A DNA stretch of 64,000 bases from assembly GCF_036240795.1 (NCBI RefSeq), contig NZ_CP108454.1, forward strand, positions 2,232,001 to 2,296,000, read 5' to 3'. Below are positions 1 to 8,077 of the stretch, piece by piece. The first letter of the stretch is position 1. The number at the start of each line of letters is the position of its first letter. The position numbers and the translations under genes are program-made. The notes beneath the pieces are model-generated. The model had not been told where the DNA came from, made no database searches, and saw only the letters and a program-made list of their open reading frames with translations. This DNA comes from Streptomyces sp. NBC_01268. Lineage in GTDB: Bacteria; Actinomycetota; Actinomycetes; Streptomycetales; Streptomycetaceae.

Positions 1-1
1 C

Positions 2-655
2 ACCGCCGAGCTGCTCGCCGAACCCCACCCCGTACCGATCCACGTCCGCATCCACTCCCCCCGTGACATCCCCGCACTGGCACCCCTCCCCGGGATCGTC
101 GCTCTCCGTGTTCCCAAGGTGACACACCCCACTGACATCCAGCGGATCGTCGAGCTCGCCCAGGGCCTCCCGATCTACCCGCTTCTGGAGAACGCCCTGG
201 CCGTGGAGCACGCCTACGCCATCGCCGCCGCGCACCCCTCGGTCCACGGCATCGCCCTCGGCGAGGCGGACCTGCGCGCCGATCTGGGCGTACGGGAGGA
301 CAGCGGCCTCGACTGGCCGCGCAGCCGGGTCGTGGTCGCCGCCCGCGCGGCCGCGCTCCCTCCCCCGGTCCAGTCGGTGCACCCGGACGTCCGCGACCTG
401 AACGCGCTCGCCGCGGGATGTGCGCGGGGCCGTGCCATGGGCTTCCTCGGCAGGGCCGCGATCCATCCCCGCCAGCTCCCCGTCATCGCCCGGGCCTACC
501 TGCCCACGCCCGGCGAGGTCGCCGCGGCCGAGGAGGTCGTGAAGGCGGCGGAGACCGAGGAAGGGGCGCTCGCCCTTCCCGACGGACGCTTCGTGGACGC
601 GGCCGTGGTCGAGGGCGCCCGCCGCGTCCTCACCCTCGCGGCCCGTACGGCCTGA
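2..655 (+). CDS. HpcH/HpaI aldolase / citrate lyase beta-type CoA ester lyase, C-terminal part
   Basis: The reading frame is open from base 2, so the gene starts before the window and only its last ~217 codons are seen. Family members form or cleave C-C bonds of CoA thioesters such as malyl- or citramalyl-CoA using Mg2+. Visible family features are the GEADLRADLG segment, which matches the metal-binding acidic motif after the barrel core, and the late GFLGRAAIHPRQ motif typical of CitE-like proteins. The frame runs on well upstream of the GTG/ATG-like codons near 119, so no start there should be taken as real. It converges on lgt with a terminator-like hairpin between. The substrate cannot be told from this fragment. 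Confidence 0.85.
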   Translation, partial: TAELLAEPHPVPIHVRIHSPRDIPALAPLPGIVALRVPKVTHPTDIQRIVELAQGLPIYPLLENALAVEHAYAIAAAHPSVHGIALGEADLRADLGVREDSGLDWPRSRVVVAARAAALPPPVQSVHPDVRDLNALAAGCARGRAMGFLGRAAIHPRQLPVIARAYLPTPGEVAAAEEVVKAAETEEGALALPDGRFVDAAVVEGARRVLTLAARTA

Positions 656-678
656 CGGGCGGGGGGGCCGACGACGCG

Positions 679-716
679 GAAGGGCCGCCGGGACCGGATG
701 GTCCCGACGGCCCTTC
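679..716. terminator. Bidirectional terminator-like hairpin between CitE-like gene and lgt
   Basis: Arms 679-695 and 700-716 (17 bp, one mismatch) enclose a GGAT loop. It sits between two converging genes, so it can serve both. There is no real U tract, as is usual in Streptomyces. Confidence 0.6.
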
Positions 717-739
717 GCCGTGTCGGTCGGTCGGCCGGG

Positions 740-1819
740 TCAGCGCCCGCCCGCGCCGGCCCCGTTGTCCACGCCGTCCTTCGCGGCGGCGTCCTCGGCC
801 GGGGCGTCGGAGGGCTCGTCCTCCGTGGTCCTGCCCGTCTTGCCCTGCGGAGCCCCGTCGGCGGCGGCGTCCTTCGCCGGCGCCTCGTCCGAGCCGGAGT
901 CGGCGTCGGGGGCCTTGTCGCCGCCGTCCGCCTTCTCGCCGACGACGTCGTCGCCCTGCTCCGTGGCGTCGGCCTGGTCGGCCTGGTCGCTCTTCTCGGT
1001 CTTGTTCGCCTTCGGCTCCACGATCTCCTCGCGGCCCGGGCGGATCTTCGCCGAGATCACGATGTAGACGACCGCGAGGACGAAGACGATGATCGCCGTC
1101 CACACGTTCAGCCGCAGGCCGAGGATGTGGTGGGCCTCGTCGACGCGCAGGTACTCGGTCCAGACGCGGCCCGCGCAGTACGCCGCGACGTACAGCGCGA
1201 AGGCGCGGCCGTGGCCCAGCTTGAAGCGGCGGTCGGCCCAGATGACCAGGAGCGCGACGCCGACGCACCACAGCGACTCGTAGAGGAAGGTCGGGTGGTA
1301 GAGGCCGGCCTCGCGGTTGGGGCCCGCGGTGATCTTCAGCGCCCAGGGCAGGTCGGTCGGCTTGCCGTAGAGCTCCTGGTTGAACCAGTTGCCCCAGCGT
1401 CCGATGGCCTGGGCGAGGGCGATGCCGGGCGCGATGGCGTCCGCGTACGCCGGGAGCGGGATGCCGCGGCGGCGGCAGCCGATCCAGGCGCCGACGGCGC
1501 CGAGCGCGATGGCGCCCCAGATACCGAGGCCGCCCTCCCAGATCTTGAAGGCGTCGACCCAGTTCTCACCCTCGCTGAAGTACAGCTGGTAGTCGGTGAT
1601 CACGTGGTAGAGCCGGCCGCCGACGAGGCCGAAGGGCACGGCCCAGACGGCGATGTCGGCGACGGTGCCGGCGGTGCCGCCCCGGGCGATCCAGCGCTTG
1701 TTGCCGAGCCAGACGGCGACGAAGACACCGATGATGATGCAGAAGGCATAGCCGCGCAGCGGGATCGGTCCGAGGTGGATCACGCCGGTCGACGGGCTGG
1801 GAATGTAGGCAAGGTCCAT
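740..1819 (-). CDS. lgt: Prolipoprotein diacylglyceryl transferase
   Basis: Transfers diacylglycerol from phosphatidylglycerol to the lipobox cysteine of prolipoproteins, the first step of lipoprotein maturation at the membrane. The 359-residue product has about seven hydrophobic segments and the Lgt signature RWGNWFNQELYG at residues 141-152, followed by HPTFLYES. Start is ATG at 1819. After about residue 270 there is a hydrophilic Ala/Asp/Glu/Lys-rich tail of some 85-90 residues that the enzyme core does not need and that is probably disordered and cytoplasmic. It lies 82 bp after the DsbA-like gene and may share its transcript. lspA, the next maturation enzyme, is at 41 kb in this window. 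Confidence 0.96.
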   Translation of the reverse strand: MDLAYIPSPSTGVIHLGPIPLRGYAFCIIIGVFVAVWLGNKRWIARGGTAGTVADIAVWAVPFGLVGGRLYHVITDYQLYFSEGENWVDAFKIWEGGLGIWGAIALGAVGAWIGCRRRGIPLPAYADAIAPGIALAQAIGRWGNWFNQELYGKPTDLPWALKITAGPNREAGLYHPTFLYESLWCVGVALLVIWADRRFKLGHGRAFALYVAAYCAGRVWTEYLRVDEAHHILGLRLNVWTAIIVFVLAVVYIVISAKIRPGREEIVEPKANKTEKSDQADQADATEQGDDVVGEKADGGDKAPDADSGSDEAPAKDAAADGAPQGKTGRTTEDEPSDAPAEDAAAKDGVDNGAGAGGR

Positions 1820-1901
1820 GGCAGGTCCGACGCTACCCTGCCGGGCGGGCCGTGCGGCAGCCAGCCCGGCAACTTCTCCGTAACTACCGTGACGGACGAG
1901 G

Positions 1902-2732
1902 TCAGCGGGTGGCGGATCCGGCGGCCGGGGAGGCCGTGCCGGGCTTCTTGCCCTTGTTGGCCTCGGCGACCCACTTCTTCAGGTTCTCCGGGGAGATCTG
2001 CTCGTTCCCCTTCGACGGGAAGATCGATTCGCCGTTGAGCAGGACGGACGGGGTGCCGGTGAACTCGCTGGCGCGGAAGGCGTCGTTCGACTTCTTCACC
2101 CAGGCGTCGTGCGTGCCGTCCTCCACGCAGCTGCGGAAGGCGGGGGTGTCGAGACCGGGGACCTTCGCGGCGAGCTCGATGAGCTTGCCGTTCTTCGCGT
2201 AGGCGTCGTCGGTCTCCTGCGGCTGGTTGATGTAGAGCACGTCGTGGTACTGCGTGAACTTTCCGGCGTCCTGGGCGCAGGCCGCCGCGTTGGCGGCGCG
2301 CAGGGAGCCGCTGCCGCCCATGTTCCCGTCGATGAGGGTGGCGAGGTGGTACTCGGCCTTGACCGCGCCCGAGGCCTCCAGCTCGTGGACGGTGTCCCGG
2401 AAGAAGTTCTCGAACTGGGCGCAGGCCGGGCAGCGGAAGTCCTCCCAGATCGCGAGCGTGGACGGGGCGTCCGGCCTGCCCTGGGGGATGGCCGGCTTGT
2501 CGCCGCCGATGGCCCCGGTGGGGGCGACCACGGGGCCGGCCTTGTCGGAGCTGTCCTTGCCGCCGCTGTTGGCGGCGATCACTCCGACGACCGCGGCCAG
2601 GCCGAGGACGCCGACGACCGCGGCCGACACGATGAGGACGCGCCGCTGCTTCTCGCGGGCCTTGTCACGCTGCCGCTGCTGCTGGAGGCGCTCCCGCGCG
2701 CTCTGGGTACCGCCATTGTTCTTCTCGCTCAC
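1902..2732 (-). CDS. Membrane-anchored DsbA-family thioredoxin-like protein
   Basis: 276 residues from a GTG at 2732. A basic, glutamine-rich cytoplasmic head (about residues 1-31) precedes one membrane helix (about 33-54), then an extracytoplasmic thioredoxin-fold domain with the active-site motif CPAC at 101-104. This predicts a thiol-disulfide oxidoreductase or isomerase acting outside the membrane; clients are unknown. The GTG was preferred to upstream codons because those lie in the trp terminator stem. No clear Shine-Dalgarno precedes it, so the start is the weak point. A second protein of the same architecture is encoded at 33252-34067. lgt follows 82 bp downstream. Confidence 0.85.
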   Translation of the reverse strand: MSEKNNGGTQSARERLQQQRQRDKAREKQRRVLIVSAAVVGVLGLAAVVGVIAANSGGKDSSDKAGPVVAPTGAIGGDKPAIPQGRPDAPSTLAIWEDFRCPACAQFENFFRDTVHELEASGAVKAEYHLATLIDGNMGGSGSLRAANAAACAQDAGKFTQYHDVLYINQPQETDDAYAKNGKLIELAAKVPGLDTPAFRSCVEDGTHDAWVKKSNDAFRASEFTGTPSVLLNGESIFPSKGNEQISPENLKKWVAEANKGKKPGTASPAAGSATR

Positions 2733-2746
2733 GCCCACAGCAACGA

Positions 2747-2776
2747 ACCGGGGAGGCACCACCGTGCCTCCCCGGT
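2747..2776 (-). terminator. Terminator of the trpC-M-B-A transcript
   Basis: A perfect 13-bp stem (2747-2759 with 2764-2776) with a 4-nt loop, 20 bp beyond the trpA stop. It ends 15 bp before the start of the next gene on the same strand, so that gene depends on read-through or on a promoter inside this short gap. Confidence 0.75.
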
Positions 2777-2796
2777 CCGGAATCCACCCGTATGGG

Positions 2797-3615
2797 TTAC
2801 GGGGTGCGGCGCACGCCTTCGGCGAGTTCGGCCGCCAGTTCCCTTACGGCGTCGAGTCCGGCGCCCTCGTCGCCGTCGGCGTCGAGGATCCGCTGCACGA
2901 AGGCGGAGCCGACGATGACGCCGTCGGCGAAGGCGGCGACCTCCTTCGCCTGCTGCGCGTTCGAGACGCCGAGTCCGACGCAGACGGGCAGGTCGGAGGT
3001 GGCCCGGGTGCGGCGGACGAGGTCGGAGGCCTGCGTGCCGACCGACTCGCGGGTGCCGGTGACGCCCATGAGGGAGGCCGCGTAGACGAAGCCGGAGCCG
3101 GCCGCGGTGATCGTGGCGAGCCGCTCGTCCCTGCTGCTGGGCGCGACGACGAAGACGGTCGCGAGACCGTGCTTGTCGGCGTGCTCGCGCCAGAGGGCGG
3201 ACTCCTGGACCGGCAGGTCGGGCAGGATGCAGCCCGCGCCGCCGGCCGCGGCGAGCTCCTCGGTGAAGCGCTCGACGCCGTAGCGGTCGATCGGGTTCCA
3301 GTAGGTCATGACGAGGACCGGCTTGCCGGTGGCCTCGTGGGCCTCCTTCACCGTGCGCATGACGTCGACGATCTTGACGCCGCCGCGCAGGGCGATGTCG
3401 TCGGCGGTCTGGATGACCGGGCCGTCGAGGACCGGGTCGCTGTGCGGCAGCCCGACCTCGACGACGTCGGCGCCGCCGTCGAAGACCGCCTTGATGGCGG
3501 CGATGCCGCCGTCCACGGTCGGGAACCCGGCCGGGAGGTAGGCGATGAGCGCGGCCCGGTTCTCCGACCTGGCCTTGGCCAGGGTGTCGCTGAGCAGCTG
3601 AACGTTCCCGGTCAC
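2797..3615 (-). CDS. trpA: Tryptophan synthase alpha subunit
   Basis: Cleaves indole-3-glycerol phosphate to indole and glyceraldehyde 3-phosphate; indole passes to TrpB in the alpha2beta2 complex. 272 residues, normal length. Catalytic acids are visible: Glu53 in [11 protein letters not shown] (E. coli Glu49) and Asp64 in VLDGP (E. coli Asp60). The phosphate-binding end GLGVSN and GSAFV is also present. The GTG start at 3615 overlaps the trpB stop as GTGA, which implies translational coupling and balanced subunits. It is the last gene of the trp cluster and is followed by a strong hairpin. Confidence 0.97.
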   Translation of the reverse strand: MTGNVQLLSDTLAKARSENRAALIAYLPAGFPTVDGGIAAIKAVFDGGADVVEVGLPHSDPVLDGPVIQTADDIALRGGVKIVDVMRTVKEAHEATGKPVLVMTYWNPIDRYGVERFTEELAAAGGAGCILPDLPVQESALWREHADKHGLATVFVVAPSSRDERLATITAAGSGFVYAASLMGVTGTRESVGTQASDLVRRTRATSDLPVCVGLGVSNAQQAKEVAAFADGVIVGSAFVQRILDADGDEGAGLDAVRELAAELAEGVRRTP

Positions 3616-4859
3616 TTGGCGCCCCCCTCGGCTCCGTTGTCGTACAGCCCGAAGTAGCGGGCCGCGGTGTCCATGTCCTTGTCGCCGCGCCCGGAGAGGT
3701 TGACGAGGAGCAGGGCGTCCTTGCCGAGCTCCTTGCCGATCTCCAGCGCCCCGGCGAGGGCGTGCGCCGACTCGATGGCCGGGATGATGCCCTCGGTGCG
3801 GGAGAGCAGGCGCAGGGCCTGCATGGCGGCGTCGTCGGTGACGGCGCGGTACTCGCCTCGGCCGCTGTCCTTGAGGTAGGCGTGCTCGGGGCCGATGCCG
3901 GGGTAGTCGAGTCCGGCGGAGATCGAGTACGGCTCGGTGATCTGGCCCTCGTCGTCCTGGAGGACGTAGGAGCGGGAGCCGTGCAGGATGCCGGGCTCGC
4001 CCGCGGTCAGGGTGGCGGCGTGCTCGCCGGTCTCGACGCCGTGGCCGGCCGGCTCGCAGCCGATCAGCCGGACGGAGGCGTCCGGGACGAAGGCGTGGAA
4101 GAGCCCGATGGCGTTGGATCCGCCGCCGACGCAGGCGACGGCCGCGTCGGGCAGGCGGCCGGCGCGCTCCAGGATCTGGCGGCGGGCCTCGACGCCGATG
4201 ACGCGGTGGAAGTCGCGGACCATGGCCGGGAAGGGGTGCGGTCCGGCGACGGTGCCGAAGAGGTAGTGCGTGTTGTCGACGTTCGCGACCCAGTCGCGGA
4301 ACGCCTCGTTGATGGCGTCCTTGAGGGTGCGGCTGCCGGACTTCACGGCGATGACCTCGGCGCCGAGCATGCGCATGCGGGCCACGTTGAGGGCCTGGCG
4401 CTGGGTGTCGATCTCGCCCATGTAGATGGTGCAGTCGAGGCCGAACAGGGCGCAGGCGGTGGCCGTGGCCACGCCGTGCTGGCCGGCGCCGGTCTCGGCG
4501 ATCACGCGGGTCTTGCCCATGCGCTTGGTGAGCAGGGCCTGCCCGAGCACGTTGTTGATCTTGTGCGAGCCGGTGTGGTTGAGGTCCTCGCGCTTGAGGA
4601 AGACGCGGGCGCCGCCGGCGTGCTCGGCGAAGCGCGGGACCTCCGTGAGGGCGCTGGGGCGGCCGGTGTAGTTGACCATCAGGTCGTTGAGCTCGCGGGC
4701 GAACTCGGGGTCGGCCTTGGCCTTGTCGTACTCGACCGCGACCTCGTCGACGGCGGCGACGAGGGCCTCGGGGATGAACTTGCCGCCGTAGGCGCCGAAG
4801 TAGCCCTCGGGAGAGGGGATCCGACCCTCCGGGTCGGGAATGAAGAACTCGCTGGACAT
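3612..4859 (-). CDS. trpB: Tryptophan synthase beta subunit
   Basis: PLP enzyme condensing indole with serine to give tryptophan. 415 residues from ATG 4859, with a good Shine-Dalgarno (GAGGAG) about 7 nt before it. The PLP lysine is Lys100 in HTGSHKINN, and the phosphate-binding loop GGGSNA is present. Longer upstream extensions of the frame run through the palindromic repeat and are not coding. trpB is separated from trpM by 400 bp that carry this large palindrome, unusual spacing inside a compact biosynthetic cluster. An additional promoter for trpBA is therefore possible, but I could not identify one. Confidence 0.97.
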   Translation of the reverse strand: MSSEFFIPDPEGRIPSPEGYFGAYGGKFIPEALVAAVDEVAVEYDKAKADPEFARELNDLMVNYTGRPSALTEVPRFAEHAGGARVFLKREDLNHTGSHKINNVLGQALLTKRMGKTRVIAETGAGQHGVATATACALFGLDCTIYMGEIDTQRQALNVARMRMLGAEVIAVKSGSRTLKDAINEAFRDWVANVDNTHYLFGTVAGPHPFPAMVRDFHRVIGVEARRQILERAGRLPDAAVACVGGGSNAIGLFHAFVPDASVRLIGCEPAGHGVETGEHAATLTAGEPGILHGSRSYVLQDDEGQITEPYSISAGLDYPGIGPEHAYLKDSGRGEYRAVTDDAAMQALRLLSRTEGIIPAIESAHALAGALEIGKELGKDALLLVNLSGRGDKDMDTAARYFGLYDNGAEGGAK

Positions 4860-4986
4860 GCGGTTGCTCCTCGCGGGGCGGGTGCCCCGGGTACGCGTGC
4901 TGATGATGGTCACGGTATGCGCGCGACCCCCTCCCACACGCCGCCCTCGCCGACGGGCTCCCGCCCGCCCCGTTCGTGGGCTCGCG

Positions 4987-5209
4987 CCCCGCCCGTTGGG
5001 GGCAATCGTTCCGCTGGGCGGAACGGGTGGGCAGAACGGACGGCGCCCCTCGCCGGGCCCAGGCTTCCGCGCCTGAACACCCACCCCCGGTGCGCCGCAC
5101 CAGGGGTGCGGGTCGAGGCACTGGGAGCGGAGGCGCCGCAATGGGCGCCGCCGCGTGTGCCCACCCGTCCCGCCCTGCGGGACGGGTGCCCACACGGAGG
5201 TGGGCGGGG
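4987..5209. repeat. Long imperfect palindromic (MITE-like) intergenic element in the trpM-trpB gap
   Basis: The 400-bp gap holds an imperfect palindrome centred at about 5095 on a GGTGC-GCC-GCACC hairpin (5089-5101). Its two arms end in inverted copies of one 34-bp module, 5000-5033 and 5158-5191. Each module is itself a hairpin with consensus GGGCAnnCGTyCCGCw then GGGCGGrACGGGTGGGCA. The copies differ at five positions, and the changes within the stem are compensatory (T-A against C-G). Outer 8-bp arms CCCCGCCC (4987-4994) and GGGCGGGG (5202-5209) also match. There is no transposase. I recall similar hairpin modules as dispersed repeats in Streptomyces genomes; this was not checked. Confidence 0.8.
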
Positions 5210-5259
5210 AGGGCTACGGCGAGACGGCGGCCGGCGCGGGCGCAGCCGGAAGGGCGGGG

Positions 5260-5505
5260 TTACGTGTGGATGGTGATGGTGCGCGCGAGGCGCGGGCGCC
5301 ATCGCATGCCGTTGACCTGGCCGGGCTCGTCGCCGATCACGTACCGGACCCGGCGGCCGTGGACACGGCGGGCGGGTGCGCGGCAGCCGCGCGGCCGGCA
5401 GCCCCGGGCCAGCGGGGCGTGGGCGGGAGCGGCGGCGGTGCGGAGCAGGGTACGGCGCGCCGACGGGACCTCTGGCGGGGTCGGCGTGGCGCGTCGGACG
5501 GTCAT
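5260..5505 (-). CDS. trpM: Small tryptophan-operon protein TrpM
   Basis: 81 residues, very basic and arginine-rich, from ATG 5505 only 8 bp after the trpC stop, so surely co-translated with it. The conserved core reads LARGCRPRGCRAPARRVHG followed by RRVRYVIGDEPGQVNGMRW. This matches the small protein encoded between trpC and trpB in streptomycetes (TrpX/TrpM), reported to modulate tryptophan metabolism. No enzymatic motif is visible; two cysteines flank an arginine cluster. The molecular mechanism is not established. The low-complexity Ala/Pro/Arg head (1-30) is probably variable. Confidence 0.8.
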   Translation of the reverse strand: MTVRRATPTPPEVPSARRTLLRTAAAPAHAPLARGCRPRGCRAPARRVHGRRVRYVIGDEPGQVNGMRWRPRLARTITIHT

Positions 5506-5513
5506 GGCGGAGG

Positions 5514-6323
5514 TCAGCTCCGGCCGTGGCGCAGGGCCGGGTGGGCGCCGGCGGCGACGAGGTCGGCGACGGCGGCCTTCGGGTCGCGGCCGGTGACCAG
5601 CGACTCGCCGACCAGGACCGCGTCGGCCCCGGCGTTGGCGTACGCGATCAGGTCGTGCGGGCCGCGGACGCCGGACTCGGCGATCTTGACGATGGTGTCG
5701 GGGATCTCGGGGGCGACGCGCTCGAAGGTGGAGCGGTCGACCTGGAGGGTCTTCAGGTTGCGCGCGTTGACGCCGATGATCCGGGCGCCGGCGTCGACGG
5801 CCCGCTCGACCTCCTCCTCGTCGTGGACCTCGACCAGCGGGGTCAGGCCGATGGACTCGGCCCGCTCGATGAGGGAGACCAGGGCCTCCTGCTCCAGGGC
5901 GGCGACGATGAGGAGCGCGAGATCCGCTCCGTACGCCCGCGCTTCCCAGAGCTGGTACGCGGTGACGATGAAGTCCTTGCGCAGCACGGGGATGTCGACC
6001 CGGGCGCGGACGGCCTCCAGGTCGGCGAGGGAGCCGCCGAAGCGGCGCTGCTCGGTGAGGACGGAGATGACGGCGGCGCCGCCCGCCTCGTAGTCCGCGG
6101 CGAGCGCGGCCGGGTCGGCGATGGCGGCGAGGGCGCCCTTGGACGGGCTGGAGCGCTTGACCTCGCAGATCACCTTGACGCTGTCCCCGCGCAGTGCGGC
6201 GACGCCGTCCTTGGCCTGCGGCGCCTTGGCGGCGCGCTCCTTGAGCTCGTCGAGGGAGACCCGCGCCTGCCGCTCTGCGAGGTCGGCGCGCACGCCTTCG
6301 ATGATCTCGTCGAGCACACTCAC
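5514..6323 (-). CDS. trpC: Indole-3-glycerol phosphate synthase
   Basis: Closes the indole ring of carboxyphenylaminodeoxyribulose phosphate. 269 residues; the start chosen is GTG 6323 ([10 protein letters not shown]), preceded by an AAGGGGG Shine-Dalgarno. TIM-barrel signatures include [12 protein letters not shown] with the catalytic lysine, [17 protein letters not shown] and the phosphate loop AESGV...VLVGES. It is monofunctional: there is no fused TrpF domain, which fits the presence of PriA at 14.1-14.8 kb. It heads a trpC-trpM unit followed at a distance by trpBA. Confidence 0.97.
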   Translation of the reverse strand: MSVLDEIIEGVRADLAERQARVSLDELKERAAKAPQAKDGVAALRGDSVKVICEVKRSSPSKGALAAIADPAALAADYEAGGAAVISVLTEQRRFGGSLADLEAVRARVDIPVLRKDFIVTAYQLWEARAYGADLALLIVAALEQEALVSLIERAESIGLTPLVEVHDEEEVERAVDAGARIIGVNARNLKTLQVDRSTFERVAPEIPDTIVKIAESGVRGPHDLIAYANAGADAVLVGESLVTGRDPKAAVADLVAAGAHPALRHGRS

Positions 6324-6454
6324 GCGAGAGGCCCCCTTCCGGGACGGTGACGGTGTTGATGAACGCCGAGGAACAGTGTTCAGCCAAGTCGATGGTATCC
6401 GCAGGTGGGCCCCGGACCCGCATCGGTTCGCGACGCGTCCCACCTGCTGGGACT

Positions 6455-6946
6455 TCAGGGGGCCAGCGCGGAGCCGAACGGAAGGTTCCGCACCAGGGTG
6501 AAAACGGCCAGAACGGCCCCGACGCCCCACCAGAGGACCGGGGAGACCGCCAGGCGCATCGGGACGCCCCTGATGGCGCGAACCAGCCAGACGGCCATGA
6601 CGACCGCGAAGACGCCGTAACCGACGACGGCCAGGGCGTTCGCGCCGAAGGCGGCGCCGAGGTCGCCGTGGACGAAGGCGTGGGCGCTGCGCAGACCGCC
6701 GCAGCCGGGGCAGTAGACGCCGGCGAAGCGGAGCAGCGGACAGACGGGGTAGTGGCCGGGTTCGTTGGGGTCGACCGTCCCGACGTACGCGAAGGCCGCG
6801 GCGACCCCGGCGAGGGCGCCGAGCGGGGCGAGCAGCCGCCGGGCGAGGGGCTTGGGCGGCACGGCGGGGGCGTACGGGCCGGGCGGCGGCCCCCAGGGGG
6901 CCCGCAGGGGTTCGGTCTCGGCTCCCGCCGTCGGCTTCGCGTCCAC
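6455..6946 (-). CDS. DUF2752 membrane protein
   Basis: 163 residues with a proline-rich cytoplasmic head (1-35) and about four hydrophobic segments. The DUF2752 signature [20 protein letters not shown] is clear: a Cys pair plus a CPGCG motif, followed by His. The pattern suggests a metal- or redox-linked membrane site, but no function is known. It sits within the trp region together with two other membrane proteins, between trpE and trpC, a neighbourhood conserved in streptomycetes as far as I recall. Confidence 0.85.
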   Translation of the reverse strand: MDAKPTAGAETEPLRAPWGPPPGPYAPAVPPKPLARRLLAPLGALAGVAAAFAYVGTVDPNEPGHYPVCPLLRFAGVYCPGCGGLRSAHAFVHGDLGAAFGANALAVVGYGVFAVVMAVWLVRAIRGVPMRLAVSPVLWWGVGAVLAVFTLVRNLPFGSALAP

Positions 6947-7023
6947 CCGGTGATTCTCGCCCGTGACGCGCGAGGGCGCAGCCCCGCGTCGCGGGACTGC
7001 GCCATCGGAGTGACCCTGGGGCG

Positions 7024-7278
7024 TCAGGCGCGCGCCCTGATGCTCGCGGTGGCGGTCTCACGGGCGGCGATGACGGCGGCCGACTGCTTCGGCATGCCGA
7101 GGCCCGCGACCTTCATCACGCCGCCGACGATGCCGCCGAGGACGATGACGCCGATGCCGCCCCAGAAACCGGGCACGTTGGCGGCCACCATGAAGACTCC
7201 GGCGATGCAGAAGCCGATGAAGGAGATGATGACACCGGTCCAGGCGGCCGGGGTGTGTCCGTGGGCGCTGCCCGCCAT
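7024..7278 (-). CDS. HGxxPAAW-type small membrane protein
   Basis: 84 residues from ATG 7278 with a GAGGAG Shine-Dalgarno. The N-terminus carries HGHTPAAW, the motif naming this actinobacterial family. Two glycine-rich membrane segments follow (about 13-35 and 38-60), then a short charged tail. Function is unknown. Its place between trpE and trpC suggests co-transcription with the trp genes, possibly in a membrane complex with the TIGR02234 neighbour; that is inference. Confidence 0.85.
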   Translation of the reverse strand: MAGSAHGHTPAAWTGVIISFIGFCIAGVFMVAANVPGFWGGIGVIVLGGIVGGVMKVAGLGMPKQSAAVIAARETATASIRARA

Positions 7279-7392
7279 GAGTTGCTCCTCGTTGGTGTTG
7301 CTCGGTGGTGACGCCTCATTCTTCCGCACATGGGGGCGCGGAGATGAATCGGGGTGCCCGAACGATCACGCGTCGCGCTCGCGGTCCGGCCG

Positions 7393-8052
7393 TCAGTCGC
7401 CGTGGGTGGGGTCCTCGCCGCGGTCGAGGGCCTTCCACAGGTCCTCGGGCCGGTCCGGATCGGCCGTCGCGGGACGGCGCGTCGCGCGCGGGGTTCCGGA
7501 GCGCTCGTAGCGGCCGCCCATGGCGGGCCAGGCCTTGCCGTAGCACAGGGCGAAGAGCCCGGCGGCCAGGATGAGGACGGCGCCGGCGGCGGTCACGTAC
7601 GGCCAGACGGTGTGGCTGAGGCCGTCGACGACGGCGGCGGTGTTGCCGCTGATGCGGGCCGCCTCGGCGTCCAGGGCGGCGCTGTCGGAGGCGCCGAGGA
7701 CGGCGGCGAGGGCCGCGCCCGCGCCACTGAGGGCGAGCAGGGCGGCGACCAGGGTGCGGCCGGTGCGGCGGACCGCGAAGACGGCGACGAGCGCGGCGAG
7801 GCCGACGATCGCGAGCGCGGTCGGCACGCCGGTGACGGAACCGCCGTCGGCGTGCACCGGAACGGCGCCGCCGCCGACGGCCGCGGTGCCCTCGGCCCAG
7901 ATCTGGCCCGCGGAGAGCAGCACGACGGTGGCTCCGAGGGCGCCGAGCAGGAGGGCCGCGGCCAGACTGCGACGGGCGCCGGAGGAGGAGGCGGCGCCGC
8001 CCGGGCGGGCGGCTCGGGGCTGGGGTACGGGTACGGCACTCACGTACCCCAC
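7393..8052 (-). CDS. TIGR02234 family trp-region membrane protein
   Basis: About 217-219 residues with four membrane helices: an N-terminal one (about 30-48), two central ones, and one near 165-190, ending in a hydrophilic tail. Composition and position downstream of trpE match the actinobacterial family annotated as tryptophan-biosynthesis-associated membrane protein (TIGR02234/PF09534). No biochemical role is established. Two GTG codons, at 8052 and 8043, can start it; an AGGGG lies 3 nt before the first, so the choice is open by three codons. The trpE stop lies 25 bp upstream. Confidence 0.8.
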   Translation of the reverse strand: MGYVSAVPVPQPRAARPGGAASSSGARRSLAAALLLGALGATVVLLSAGQIWAEGTAAVGGGAVPVHADGGSVTGVPTALAIVGLAALVAVFAVRRTGRTLVAALLALSGAGAALAAVLGASDSAALDAEAARISGNTAAVVDGLSHTVWPYVTAAGAVLILAAGLFALCYGKAWPAMGGRYERSGTPRATRRPATADPDRPEDLWKALDRGEDPTHGD

Positions 8053-8077
8053 TATCCCCTACCGGCTCCCGGTGCGT

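Noticed and set aside
698..2038. Long plus-strand frame over lgt
   Set aside because: Shadow of lgt; low-complexity Val/Gly/Asp/Arg translation and no ribosome binding site.
6324..6454. Regulatory site GAACA-C-TGTTC upstream of trpC
   Set aside because: A short 11-nt palindrome is present, but such a short repeat can be chance and no matching regulator is known to me.
5260..7005. A 581-residue minus-strand fusion of trpM with upstream sequence
   Set aside because: The upstream part is a shadow of trpC and DUF2752; trpM starts at 5505, 8 bp after the trpC stop.
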